The notes under the pieces are model-generated. The model did no database searches. It was not told where the DNA came from and saw nothing but the letters and a program-made list of their open reading frames with translations. Both the position numbers and the translations under genes were made by a program. A stretch of 32,543 nucleotides of DNA from VBAS01 sp964444975 (lineage in GTDB: Bacteria; Bacteroidota; Bacteroidia; Chitinophagales; Chitinophagaceae), in the NCBI GenBank assembly GCA_964444975.1, contig CAYUJD010000039.1, positions 1 to 32,543 on the forward strand. The letters are read 5' to 3'. Positions within the stretch are counted from its first letter, which is position 1. Each line of letters opens with the position of its first letter. Positions 15,897 to 23,653 of this stretch are shown one piece after another.

Positions 15897-15969
15897 AAAA
15901 ACTGGTAGCTGTTCTGCCGCTCATTTTTTTCTTTGCACCGGTAAATAATATTTCTTTTACCTTTCATCC

Positions 15970-16773
15970 ATGCGGTGGCTCTGCCTTGTTATATTACTCT
16001 TTTGTTCCTGCCAGCCGGTAAAAAAAATACCGGCGCCACAAAGAACATCCTTTCTTACGGGTTCAGCATTTTATAAACAGGCTGCCGCCATGAAGTGGAA
16101 AGAAAGAGATTCATTGGCAGTAAAAGAAATTCTTGCCGGCAACACTCCACCCTTTCTGAAAAAATTTAAACGGATAAAAGTTTACATCACCGATTCTGCC
16201 TCCGGGAAAAAAATCAGCGCCGAATACTTTGTTTCTCCCGACTACCTCAGCATCGGCGCCGATGATGATTGGGCAAGAGTGGACCTGACAGCAATGGCTG
16301 CACAAAAAGTTGCGGACAGCCTGCAATGTTTTTTACCCACAAGAAAAATGGCGGACGATATTTACAAGGCCGCCCAAGTAAAATTGGAGCCTGTACCTAT
16401 GTACGCTTTCCGCGACAGCACACCCACCATGTGGCATCATCACCTGATTATCGAAGGACAACGCAAGGGGAGGAAGGGTTTGATTGCAGGTATTAAAAAA
16501 GATGTGGTCATCAGCGGAAAAATTTTAAGAGATCCAAAACAGGACCGGGTGGCTATTTACGGTTGGCATAAGCCCGATGGCAAACCTGTACAACCCTTGT
16601 ACACGGGGCATGTTAATTGGTATGTGGATTACAGCCACGGCATCCGGCTTGTCTGGCGTAAAATTAAAGTGGGAAAAAAATGGATGGATTATACCGATGT
16701 GCTGAAAGACCCCGTACTGCGAAAATTGCTTTGTGATGAAGAGTGGTGCGATTTCTATCGTTATCTTTATTGA
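15970..16773 (+). CDS. Lipoprotein of unknown function with conserved-looking His residues
   Basis: The 267-residue precursor starts MRWLCLVILLFCSCQP, a short signal with a likely lipidated Cys14. The mature part has a helical lead (AAAMKWKERDSLAVKEILAG), then a beta-rich body. Notable clusters are H156-H157-H158 in TMWHHHLIIEG, IYGWHKPDGKPVQPLYTGH (His200, His214) and WYVDYSHGIRLVW (Asp220, His223). Together these look like an active or metal-binding site. I recall similar uncharacterised secreted proteins in several phyla but cannot name a Pfam family. A Cys pair (LLCDEEWC) lies near the end. It is co-directional with ruvX (73-nt gap) and converges with the T9SS type-B gene, with only 8 nt between the stops. 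Confidence 0.8.
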   Translation: MRWLCLVILLFCSCQPVKKIPAPQRTSFLTGSAFYKQAAAMKWKERDSLAVKEILAGNTPPFLKKFKRIKVYITDSASGKKISAEYFVSPDYLSIGADDDWARVDLTAMAAQKVADSLQCFLPTRKMADDIYKAAQVKLEPVPMYAFRDSTPTMWHHHLIIEGQRKGRKGLIAGIKKDVVISGKILRDPKQDRVAIYGWHKPDGKPVQPLYTGHVNWYVDYSHGIRLVWRKIKVGKKWMDYTDVLKDPVLRKLLCDEEWCDFYRYLY

Positions 16774-16781
16774 AAATACAA

Positions 16782-18713
16782 TTAACGTATCAGTGTAAGT
16801 GTTCCTTTCAGTACCGGTTTGCCGTTACGCAGATTCACCAGGTACACATATACGCCGGGCAAAGCCGGTTTGCCTTTGTAGGTTCCATCCCATGGTTTAT
16901 AATTATTACCATTGCCCCGGTACACCAGCTGTCCATACCGGTTGTATACTTCTGCCACCGCCTCGGGGTAATCTTCAAAAGTCACAATCTCCCATTTATC
17001 ATTAAGCCCGTCGCTGTTGGGTGTAAAACCGGTTGGGATAAATAATTTGTCAATCGCTTCCAGCTTCACTTCATCGGTGCTGATGCCGCAGCCGTTGTTT
17101 GAAATCACGGTGAGTGTATAAGTGATGGTTGAAGGCGGCCGTGCCACCGGCTTCAGGTAATTGGGGTTATCAAGGTATGTTGGCGGCGACCAGGAATAAG
17201 TTACATTGGAGCCTGTGGCATTGCCATCCAGCTGCACCGGCTTTCCTTTTCTGAAATACTGATCAGGCCCGGCAAATGCTTTTGGTTTTTTCCAAACAAT
17301 AATCCTTACAATCGCCTCATCATAGCAGGTATATTCATTAAACACCCTTACGGTGTAAGTGATATCATTTTTTGGCCTGGCTACCGGGTTGGGAATGGTA
17401 TCATTTGAAAGCCCGGTTGGCGGCGACCATTTGTAGCGAAGCGAGCCACCGGCAAATAACTGCACACTGTCGTCTTCGCAAATGCTGATGTCAGTCGGCG
17501 TAAGCGTTGCCACCGGCGCTGCATAAATGGTAAGCGTGGTGGAGTCGTACGCATAACATCCGGCCGTAGTGGTCACTTTAACAATATACATTCCGCTGTG
17601 ACCGAAATTTACATTCGGGATGGCCGGGCCCTGCTCGGTGGAATAAAATCCATTGGGTCCCGTCCATTCGTAGCTGGAGCCGCCGGCTGCAAACAGGTAA
17701 ATGGTGGAGCCATAGCAGCCATAAACATAATTGGTAGCCTGGGCAAAAGGCTGGGGAATCACCAGCATCTTGAGTACATTGGAGGCAAAGCGACAGGAGC
17801 TGTTGGATGCAATACTTGCATCGGTTACCGTGCAGCGATACCAGTATTCACCGTTTGATGAGGGAGTAATTAAATAACTGGTGCTGTTGGCGCCGGCAAT
17901 ATCGCTCCAGCTGAAGCCCTGTGTATTGCTCACCTGCCATTGAAAAACCGGGTTGGGAAGGTTGCCATTGTACGTAGCAATCACCTGCGTGTTTTGCTGG
18001 TTGGTTTCGCAAACGGTTATCTGCTGCGCCGTGCTGTTGCTGAATGAAGCGCTGATTGTCGGACCGCAGGGCCGGAAGCTGATATCATCAATGCCGAAAT
18101 CATTGCCGCAGCCGGCCGCCGCCATACTGGTAATTTTTATGATGATGCTTCCGTTTGACGGCGCTGTAAAAAGAAAGTTGTGTTGCATCCAAACAACTAC
18201 ATCACTTTCGCCGATGTTGCCTGTAATGTATTGAGCAAGCTGTGTTCCTGACAAATCAGTAATGGTAAATGTCAGGTTGGGGTCAATGCTATTACTGTTG
18301 CAGCCAGCAGGTATCATCAGGTTGATAACCCAGGCACTGGCTTCAAACGACATACCGGGGCATAGCCCGGTGACTGTATCGGTATAAAAAAGCGAGGGCC
18401 CGGTCAATGCATTTACAAGTAAAAAATAGCCGTTGGGGTCGTTAGGTGAATGATCATAGGGTACGATATGCCATTCATTATCGAAACAAAAAAAAGTGGA
18501 ATTGCGTATGGCATAAAAGCCTTCCGGCGGACAATCCTGGCTGGTATATTGATAAGCCGGGGAAACATTGCTGATGGGTAAACCCGGAGTGAACCCTGCG
18601 CCAAAATCAATGGTGGCTACCGCATCACCCAGGCTGCCGGTACATAGTTGTGCGCCGGCCCTTGAAGTAAAAAATAAAAATGTATAAAGCAGTATTTGTT
18701 TTGAAATTTTCAA
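16782..18713 (-). CDS. Large secreted protein with T9SS type-B (gliding-motility-associated) C-terminal domain
   Basis: The 643-residue precursor has a signal peptide (MKISKQILLYTFLFFTSRAGAQ). A Cys-containing N-terminal domain follows (about 25-220) that resembles carbohydrate-binding or jelly-roll modules, ending IDDISFRPCGP. Next come several Ig/PKD-like beta domains (about 220-550), including a repeated block: the RYKWSPPTGLSNDTIPNPVA segment and the TYSWSPPTYLDNPNYLKPVA segment are clear duplicates. The last 86 residues (from FIPTGFTPNSDGLNDKW to LKGTLTLIR) are the CHU_C/gliding-motility C-terminal domain used as a type-B T9SS signal. The start codon is TTG: the frame back to the previous stop contains no ATG. 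It is probably a surface adhesin or matrix-binding protein. Confidence 0.92.
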   Translation of the reverse strand: MKISKQILLYTFLFFTSRAGAQLCTGSLGDAVATIDFGAGFTPGLPISNVSPAYQYTSQDCPPEGFYAIRNSTFFCFDNEWHIVPYDHSPNDPNGYFLLVNALTGPSLFYTDTVTGLCPGMSFEASAWVINLMIPAGCNSNSIDPNLTFTITDLSGTQLAQYITGNIGESDVVVWMQHNFLFTAPSNGSIIIKITSMAAAGCGNDFGIDDISFRPCGPTISASFSNSTAQQITVCETNQQNTQVIATYNGNLPNPVFQWQVSNTQGFSWSDIAGANSTSYLITPSSNGEYWYRCTVTDASIASNSSCRFASNVLKMLVIPQPFAQATNYVYGCYGSTIYLFAAGGSSYEWTGPNGFYSTEQGPAIPNVNFGHSGMYIVKVTTTAGCYAYDSTTLTIYAAPVATLTPTDISICEDDSVQLFAGGSLRYKWSPPTGLSNDTIPNPVARPKNDITYTVRVFNEYTCYDEAIVRIIVWKKPKAFAGPDQYFRKGKPVQLDGNATGSNVTYSWSPPTYLDNPNYLKPVARPPSTITYTLTVISNNGCGISTDEVKLEAIDKLFIPTGFTPNSDGLNDKWEIVTFEDYPEAVAEVYNRYGQLVYRGNGNNYKPWDGTYKGKPALPGVYVYLVNLRNGKPVLKGTLTLIR

Positions 18714-18731
18714 AGTCAGCAGTTCAGTTAG

Positions 18732-18756
18732 AATTTTAAAATTACTGAAATTTCAG
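18732..18756. repeat. Two adjacent perfect 12-bp palindromes upstream of the T9SS type-B gene
   Basis: AATTTTAAAATT (18732-18743) and CTGAAATTTCAG (18745-18756) are both perfect palindromes, one base apart. They lie 19-43 nt upstream of the TTG start of the minus-strand gene and could be operator sites. The rest of the gap to the phosphorylase gene shows only the -7 box described separately. Confidence 0.4.
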
Positions 18757-18894
18757 CGCAGCTATTTACCAACCTTGTTTCCCTTAAATAAACATCGTCA
18801 GAATTCATTGTGAAAATGCAATGCATGTTCTATGCCTTTGCGGAAGATTAGCCCCCGCCAGATTTTACCATTCAATATTTGACCTCAAAAAATC

Positions 18895-18903
18895 TATATT
18901 TGC
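18895..18903 (+). promoter_or_regulatory. -7 promoter box for the purine nucleoside phosphorylase gene
   Basis: TATATTTGC matches TAnnTTTGC exactly. It would give a leader of roughly 60 nt before the ATG at 18967. Confidence 0.6.
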
Positions 18904-18966
18904 CGCTTTCCCACCGTACTCTTTTTTTAAAAAAAATAATAATACACAAAGTTGGAATCTTATTCT

Positions 18967-19791
18967 ATGGCAAAAAAAGCAATGAAGCAACTGAATGAAG
19001 CAGTAAAATTTCTGAAGAAAAAATACCGGTACACACCCGCGGTGGGTATTGTGCTGGGCAGCGGTCTCGGCAATTTTATTGAGGAAATTGAAATAGAAAA
19101 AGAAATTGACTACAGCGATATTCCCAATTTTCCCGTATCAACCGTAGAGGGACATAAAGGGAAATTGATATTCGGCAACCTGTCGGGTAAAAAAATTGTG
19201 TGCATGGGCGGCCGCTTTCATTTTTATGAGGGTTATTCAGCAGGCGAAGTTGTTTTCCCTATACGGGTGATGGGGTTGCTTGGTATTAAATATCTTTTGC
19301 TTTCCAATGCAGCCGGCGGAGTGAACCCGTCGTTTAAAGTGGGCGACATCATGATTATTAATGATCATATTGGTATTGATATGACTAATCCGCTCATCGG
19401 CAGAAATCTCGATCAGCTGGGTCCGCGGTTTCCTGATATGAGCGAGCCGTATGCCCCGGATATTATAAGAAAAGCAAAGGAGGTGGCTGCCGGCCTTGGT
19501 ATTGAAGTGAAAGAAGGAGTGTATTTCGGCGTATCAGGCCCCACATTTGAAACCCGTGCCGAATACCGTATGATACATATCCTGGGCGGCGATGCAGTAG
19601 GCATGAGCACCGTGCAGGAGTGCATAGTGGCTAATCACATGAATATCCCTGTATTTGCCGTCAGCGTCATCACCGACATGGGCATCAGGGAAGAGCACAA
19701 TAAGATAACCCATGAAGAAGTGTTGCATTATGCCCGTGCCGCCGAGCCGCGACTGGCTGCCATATTTAAGGAATTGGTTGCAGTACTTTAA
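18967..19791 (+). CDS. Purine nucleoside phosphorylase (inosine/guanosine type)
   Basis: This enzyme cleaves purine nucleosides with phosphate to give the free base and ribose-1-phosphate (salvage). The 274-residue protein starts MAKKAMKQLNEA. Visible motifs are the phosphate-binding GIVLGSGLGNF, GRFHFYEGYS, LLSNAAGGVNPSF, the purine-binding GVSGPTFETRAEYRM and GMSTVQECIVANH, and ITDMGIREEHNKITHEEV. These fit the trimeric PNP-I family (PunA/DeoD2-like; DeoD of E. coli is a different family). A TTG 15 nt upstream would add five residues, but the ATG matches homologs better. It stands alone with its own -7 box and about 250 nt of upstream sequence. Confidence 0.96.
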   Translation: MAKKAMKQLNEAVKFLKKKYRYTPAVGIVLGSGLGNFIEEIEIEKEIDYSDIPNFPVSTVEGHKGKLIFGNLSGKKIVCMGGRFHFYEGYSAGEVVFPIRVMGLLGIKYLLLSNAAGGVNPSFKVGDIMIINDHIGIDMTNPLIGRNLDQLGPRFPDMSEPYAPDIIRKAKEVAAGLGIEVKEGVYFGVSGPTFETRAEYRMIHILGGDAVGMSTVQECIVANHMNIPVFAVSVITDMGIREEHNKITHEEVLHYARAAEPRLAAIFKELVAVL

Positions 19792-19810
19792 CGTTTACTC
19801 TTCAGCCGTG

Positions 19811-19819
19811 TAACTTTGC
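19811..19819 (+). promoter_or_regulatory. -7 promoter box for the porin-like gene
   Basis: TAACTTTGC matches TAnnTTTGC exactly. It lies 20 nt after the phosphorylase stop and 32 nt before the likely CTG start of the porin, so the leader would be about 25 nt. Confidence 0.55.
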
Positions 19820-19851
19820 GGCAGTATTTTCATGTTTTAATTTTTTTCTGA

Positions 19852-21915
19852 CTGGCAACCCGGCAATTTTATATTATACTATTACTGCTTGTATCCTGTG
19901 TAAGCTATTCGCAGGAGCGGCCTGTCCGTTTGCCGGGGCGAACCGGCGGCATCACTCCCGGCAATCTTCCATCCGGAGTAGGAAGAATCACCGGCGCCTT
20001 TGGCGGGGGCCGGGCTGGTACCGACAGTCTTGCACACAGGGACAAGTATGAAGATTCGGTGACTATTTCCTTTCAGTTGCCGTCCACAATTCAATCGTAT
20101 AAGCTGGATTCATCCATTATTGATTTCACCCTGCGCTTTCCCATCCCGGCGCATCATGTATTTCTTGGAAACAACGGCAATGCCACCCGCTCCATTCTTT
20201 TTTCTCCCGACATGAACAGCGGATGGGATCATGGCTTTCATGCCTATGATGCATATCGCTGGAAGCCCGAAGCGGTTCGCTTTTTTAATACCACCCGGCC
20301 CTACACCGAACTGGCTTACCTGCTGGGCGGCCGTACCGAACAGATTATTGAAGTAACCCATACCCAAAACATCAGGCCCAACTGGAACGGTTTATTCCAG
20401 TATCGCCTCATCAACTCTCCCGGTTTTTTTAAAAACCAGAAATCAAATCACAACAACTACCTGTTTACCTCCTGGTACCAGTCGGTGAACAAGCGGTACA
20501 ATAATTATTTTGTCATCCTGGCCAATGCCCTGCAATCGGAAGAAAACGGCGGGCTCAGCGACAGGGAAGATTACTTAAATGATCCCATTTACAACGACCG
20601 GTTTAATATTCCCACAAAACTTGGTGGTGATGTGGAATTCGGCCGCAATTTTTTCAGCTCAAAAATGCATACCGGCAACCGCTACAGCGACTTTAATTTT
20701 ATTTTGAAACAACAGTATGACCTGGGTAAAAAAGATTCCCTTGTAAGCGACACCACGGTCATTCCATTATTTTATCCCCGCCTGCGTTTTGAACACCAGC
20801 TGCGATACAGCAAATACAAATTCCGGTTTACCGATATGCCCGATTTCAATATTGGCTACTTTCCCGATTCGGCGTATTACCAGGATAATTACAGTTACAC
20901 GCTGTTGTTTGATACACTTATAATTGAAGACAGATGGAAAGAAATGCTCAATGAATTCTCCATTTACCAGTTTCCCGATGCAAAAAACCAGCTGCAGTAC
21001 ATCAGGGCCGGCATTGCGTTGCAAAACCTGAATGTGAAAACCGATAGTTCTTCCGTTTCTTTTTACAATCTTATTGCACAGGGAGAATACCGAAATAAAA
21101 CCCGCAACAGGAAATGGGATATGGAGGCGGCGGGCAAACTTTACCTCAACGGTTTTAATGCCGGCGATTACAAGGCACAGGTAAGTTTAAAGCGATTTGC
21201 CGGCAGGCAAGGCGACTATATTGATCTTGGTTTCCGCAACAGCAACCGTACGCCTTCGTTTGTTTTTGACAGCCGCAGCAGTTTTTACCTGCTGGCTTCA
21301 AAAAATTTCAACAAGGAAAATATTACGCAGCTTTCTGCATCCATATTTTTGTCGAAGCTGAATCTGCGGCTCTCGGGAAATTATTTTCTGGTCAGCAACT
21401 ATACTTACTTCAGCCGTTTCAACCAGCCTGAGCAGCAGGAAGCCCTGTTTAATCTTTTGCAACTGTCGCTGCAAAAGCGATTCCGGCTGGGAAAATCCTG
21501 GTCATGGTATTTTGATCTTTATTTACAGAAAAAAACAGGTGATGCCCCCGTGAATGTGCCGCTTATTTTTACCCGCAACCGCATTGGCTACGAAGGCTCA
21601 CTTGGTTTCAGAAAACTGAATATCGCTTTCGGCTTTGAAATAAAATATCACACACCCTATACGGCCGATGGTTATTCGCCCCTGCTGGGCCGCTTTTATT
21701 TCCAGGATAGCCTGCGCATTTCCAACCGGCCCGATGTGGCCTTTTATCTTCATTTCCGCATCAGGAATTTTACAGCCTTTTTCCGTGTCGAAAACCTGAA
21801 TACAGCCACCAGCGCCAACGGATTCGGCTTCCGCCATCACAACTTTGCGGCCCCCGGTTATCCGTATCCCGGCCTGAACCTCCGTCTCGGCATTTACTGG
21901 AGTTTTGTTAACTGA
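19852..21915 (+). CDS. Putative outer-membrane porin (Porin_10-like), non-ATG start
   Basis: From a CTG at 19852 the frame encodes 687 residues. It opens with a convincing signal peptide, (M)ATRQFYIILLLLVSCV followed by SYSQ, and the previous in-frame stop is the TGA at 19849, so no in-frame ATG exists. The first conventional start, a TTG at 19930, would remove the signal peptide. The body is aromatic-rich with many alternating beta-strand-like segments and ends ...YPYPGLNLRLGIYWSFVN, typical of barrels ending in an aromatic-rich strand. Blocks such as YTELAYLLGGRTEQIIEVTH and QNIRPNWNGLFQYRLINSPG match the putative porin family of Bacteroidota. Passive channel function is inferred from the family. 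Either CTG is the true start, or a single C inserted into ATGGCA created this arrangement. Confidence 0.88.
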   Translation: MATRQFYIILLLLVSCVSYSQERPVRLPGRTGGITPGNLPSGVGRITGAFGGGRAGTDSLAHRDKYEDSVTISFQLPSTIQSYKLDSSIIDFTLRFPIPAHHVFLGNNGNATRSILFSPDMNSGWDHGFHAYDAYRWKPEAVRFFNTTRPYTELAYLLGGRTEQIIEVTHTQNIRPNWNGLFQYRLINSPGFFKNQKSNHNNYLFTSWYQSVNKRYNNYFVILANALQSEENGGLSDREDYLNDPIYNDRFNIPTKLGGDVEFGRNFFSSKMHTGNRYSDFNFILKQQYDLGKKDSLVSDTTVIPLFYPRLRFEHQLRYSKYKFRFTDMPDFNIGYFPDSAYYQDNYSYTLLFDTLIIEDRWKEMLNEFSIYQFPDAKNQLQYIRAGIALQNLNVKTDSSSVSFYNLIAQGEYRNKTRNRKWDMEAAGKLYLNGFNAGDYKAQVSLKRFAGRQGDYIDLGFRNSNRTPSFVFDSRSSFYLLASKNFNKENITQLSASIFLSKLNLRLSGNYFLVSNYTYFSRFNQPEQQEALFNLLQLSLQKRFRLGKSWSWYFDLYLQKKTGDAPVNVPLIFTRNRIGYEGSLGFRKLNIAFGFEIKYHTPYTADGYSPLLGRFYFQDSLRISNRPDVAFYLHFRIRNFTAFFRVENLNTATSANGFGFRHHNFAAPGYPYPGLNLRLGIYWSFVN

Positions 21916-21982
21916 CCGACAAAAAATTAAGCACCATCAAACTTTTCTTTCACAAATCCTGTTTATAGTTGAAAACGCATAG

Positions 21983-21991
21983 TATCTTTGC
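21983..21991 (+). promoter_or_regulatory. -7 promoter box at the head of the metal cluster
   Basis: TATCTTTGC matches TAnnTTTGC exactly, 9 nt before the ATG of the first HYC_CC_PP gene. It is the only clear -7 box I find for the whole 22-32 kb cluster. Confidence 0.55.
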
Positions 21992-22000
21992 CCCGGTTGT

Positions 22001-22384
22001 ATGAAAAAAGGCATTGCCGCCATATTGCTTCTTTTATATACTGCATTCAGCAGCGGCGTGGTTGTCAGCCTGCACTATTGCATGGACCGCCTCGATTCTT
22101 TCGGAATAGGTGTAACTAAAACTGATATGTGCAGCAAATGCGGCATGCCGGTAACAGAGGGCAAAAGCTGCTGCACCGAAGTAGTAAAAATTTTTAAAAT
22201 ACAGGATGACCAGCTGGCTTCTGCGGCCTTTAAACTCAATACACCCGATGCCCAGCCAGGCGAACCGCCTGCCACAATGGTTTACTTTCCGGCACAAACC
22301 GGTTACCGCCTTATACCCAATAATCATTCTCCTCCATTAAGCGGGCAGTATACCTACCTGTATAATTGCGTTTTCCGAATCTGA
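22001..22384 (+). CDS. HYC_CC_PP family envelope protein (copy 1)
   Basis: This 127-residue protein has the three signatures that name the family: H25-Y26-C27 in SLHYCMDR, the Cys pair C57-C58 in KSCCTE, and P111-P112 in HSPPLSG. A zinc-ribbon-like CSKCGM (Cys44, Cys47) sits between. The N-terminus is a hydrophobic signal or anchor (AAILLLLYTAFSSGVVV). These proteins are uncharacterised but are commonly found next to copper and heavy-metal genes in Bacteroidota, and the Cys/His set suggests metal binding in the periplasm. It heads the metal cluster. A second copy with the first motifs at the same residue positions is encoded at 25013. Confidence 0.9.
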   Translation: MKKGIAAILLLLYTAFSSGVVVSLHYCMDRLDSFGIGVTKTDMCSKCGMPVTEGKSCCTEVVKIFKIQDDQLASAAFKLNTPDAQPGEPPATMVYFPAQTGYRLIPNNHSPPLSGQYTYLYNCVFRI

Positions 22385-22385
22385 G

Positions 22386-22520
22386 ATGTTTATTATGTGC
22401 CCGGCAATAGTACTGCTATGTGGCACCTCTTGCGTCGCACACTTGTGCTTTTATAATGCTATTCATCACAATGAGTGGCTCCAATCCCGGGTAAAAAAAA
22501 CAATTCATTTCAACTTTTAA
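22386..22520 (+). CDS. Possible tiny ORF (44 residues), related to the one at 29441
   Basis: An ATG one base after the HYC_CC_PP stop opens a 44-codon frame ending at 22520, nine bases before the next gene. It encodes P-AIV, then six residues, then CVAHLC (residues 16-21), and later EWLQS. A 33-codon frame at 29441 has the same AIV, CVxHL and WxQS in the same order, with ungapped spacing between AIV and CVxHL. Some codon differences are synonymous (GCA/GCT, GTA/GTT, TGC/TGT). It could be a real small peptide, or a non-coding element read as protein. No known family is recognised. Confidence 0.3.
   Translation: MFIMCPAIVLLCGTSCVAHLCFYNAIHHNEWLQSRVKKTIHFNF
22434..22479 (+). repeat. Hairpin-forming element, copy 1
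   Basis: GTCGCACACTTGT (22434-22446) can pair with ACAATGAGTGGC (22468-22479): an outer GTCGC/GTGGC stem with two G-U pairs and an inner TTGT/ACAA stem. The same layout with Watson-Crick pairs occurs at 29480-29521. This could be an RNA leader element for the HMA gene 50 nt downstream, and it overlaps the tiny frame described above. Confidence 0.4.
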
Positions 22521-22529
22521 ACTAAAAAA

Positions 22530-23036
22530 ATGAAAACGCTTAACATATTTTCCATTATTTTTTTCTGCTGCTTTCTTTCAGCAGCAGCAGTTGCCCAAAA
22601 AACAAAAACAGAAACTTTCCAGGTGTCGGGCAATTGTGGCATGTGTGAAGCCAAAATTGAAAAAGCCGCCAAAGCCGCCGGCGCCTCTTTTGCCGACTGG
22701 AATGTGGATACAAAAATCATTACCGTAAAATACAACAGCAAGTCAACCAGCCTTGCCAAAATACAGCAAAGCATTGCCGAAGCCGGTTATGATAATACCG
22801 GCGCCAAAGCCAAGGATGAAACCTACAATAAACTGCACGGCTGCTGCCAGTACGAAAGAACAGATGCTAATGACAGCGTGGCTTCAGACTGCTGCAAAGA
22901 CGGTAAGTGTGCAAAGGAAGGTCATGACGGTAAAGATTGCTGTAAAAAGGCAGGCGATGCAAAAATGGATTGCTGCAAAGACGGCAAATGCACAAAGGAA
23001 GGTCACAGCGGAAACGTGTGCTGTAAAAAATCGTAA
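22530..23036 (+). CDS. Exported HMA-domain protein with duplicated Cys-rich metal-binding tail
   Basis: The 168-residue precursor has a signal peptide (about residues 1-23, ending AAAVAQ). Residues about 28-95 form a heavy-metal-associated (HMA) fold with the metal site GNC36GMC39 and the later Y87-D88 turn, as in copper chaperones and MerP. After a linker with HGCC (Cys105, Cys106) come two copies of a 21-residue unit (120-140 and 147-167), each beginning DCCKDGKC, then KEGH, then CCKK. Each unit has five Cys and one His, so the tail resembles a small metallothionein. It is probably a periplasmic metal scavenger, with the HMA part passing metal on. It is followed 23 nt later by another HMA gene. 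The fusion is unusual. Confidence 0.92.
   Translation: MKTLNIFSIIFFCCFLSAAAVAQKTKTETFQVSGNCGMCEAKIEKAAKAAGASFADWNVDTKIITVKYNSKSTSLAKIQQSIAEAGYDNTGAKAKDETYNKLHGCCQYERTDANDSVASDCCKDGKCAKEGHDGKDCCKKAGDAKMDCCKDGKCTKEGHSGNVCCKKS
22887..23030 (+). repeat. Tandem duplication encoding the Cys-rich units
   Basis: Two 63-nt units (22887-22949 and 22968-23030) separated by 18 nt encode near-identical 21-residue Cys/His-rich peptides. Many of their differences are synonymous (for example GGT/GGC), so the duplication is not brand new and the protein sequence seems to be under selection. Confidence 0.75.
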
Positions 23037-23059
23037 CCCCGTTTTTAAAATTCAGAAGA

Positions 23060-23605
23060 ATGAAAAAGGTAATCATATCATTGGCCGTTTCTATGTTGGC
23101 GGTTTCATCCAAGGCACAGTTCACCAAGGCCTCGCTGAAGGCTGCCGGTCTTACCTGCTCCATGTGTTCCAAAGCAGTGAAAAAAGCGCTGGAAGAAGTG
23201 GCTTTTATACAGGAAGTAAAAGTGGATATCAAAACCCAGGAATATAACCTGGTTTTCAAGGAAAGTACCAAAGTGGAATTTGATGTATTGAAAAAAGCAG
23301 TTGAAGATGCAGGTTTTTCCGTAGCCTCACTGAAAATAACAGGAAGTTTTCCCGACGTTCAGGTAAAGAAAGACAGTCATGTAAAAGTGAATGGCAGGAA
23401 TTTTCATTTTCTCAACGGTAATGGCCAGGCACTCCGGGGTGAGCAAACCCTGACTTTGGTTGACAAAGATTTTCTGTCAAACAAAGACTATAAGAAATAC
23501 AGCAGCGTTTCTAAACTGGAATGTGTGAAAACCGGAAAAACCGGCAGTTGTTGTGAAAAAGAGGGAATGGGTGCTGAAGAAAGAGTGTACCATGTTGTCA
23601 TTTAA
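23060..23605 (+). CDS. Exported HMA-domain protein
   Basis: The 181-residue precursor has a signal peptide (MKKVIISLAVSMLAVSSKAQ). Residues about 24-95 are an HMA domain with the site GLTC33SMC36SKAVKKAL and the end strand VEDAGFSVASL. Residues about 95-160 are an additional uncharacterised region with VKVNGRNFHFLNGNGQALRG. A C-terminal Cys pair sits in GSC164C165EKEGMG. It is probably a periplasmic copper carrier working with the preceding Cys-rich HMA protein, handing metal to the exporter. The Cys-Cys tail echoes the CC units of the preceding gene. It is followed by a strong hairpin terminator. Confidence 0.9.
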   Translation: MKKVIISLAVSMLAVSSKAQFTKASLKAAGLTCSMCSKAVKKALEEVAFIQEVKVDIKTQEYNLVFKESTKVEFDVLKKAVEDAGFSVASLKITGSFPDVQVKKDSHVKVNGRNFHFLNGNGQALRGEQTLTLVDKDFLSNKDYKKYSSVSKLECVKTGKTGSCCEKEGMGAEERVYHVVI

Positions 23606-23610
23606 CCATC

Positions 23611-23642
23611 AGCTTCTCCTCTTTTTGGGGGAGAAGCTTTTT
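23611..23642 (+). terminator. Rho-independent terminator after the second HMA gene
   Basis: AGCTTCTCCTC (23611-23621) pairs with GGGGAGAAGCT (23628-23638), with one G-T pair, around a T-rich loop, and is followed by TTTT. It lies 5 nt beyond the stop and should end or reduce transcription in the middle of the cluster. Confidence 0.85.
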
Positions 23643-23653
23643 AAAATATTTAC

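Noticed and set aside
22753..23247. 164-codon frame bridging the two HMA genes
   Set aside because: It is out of frame with both well-supported HMA genes, Lys-rich by composition only, and has no recognisable domain.
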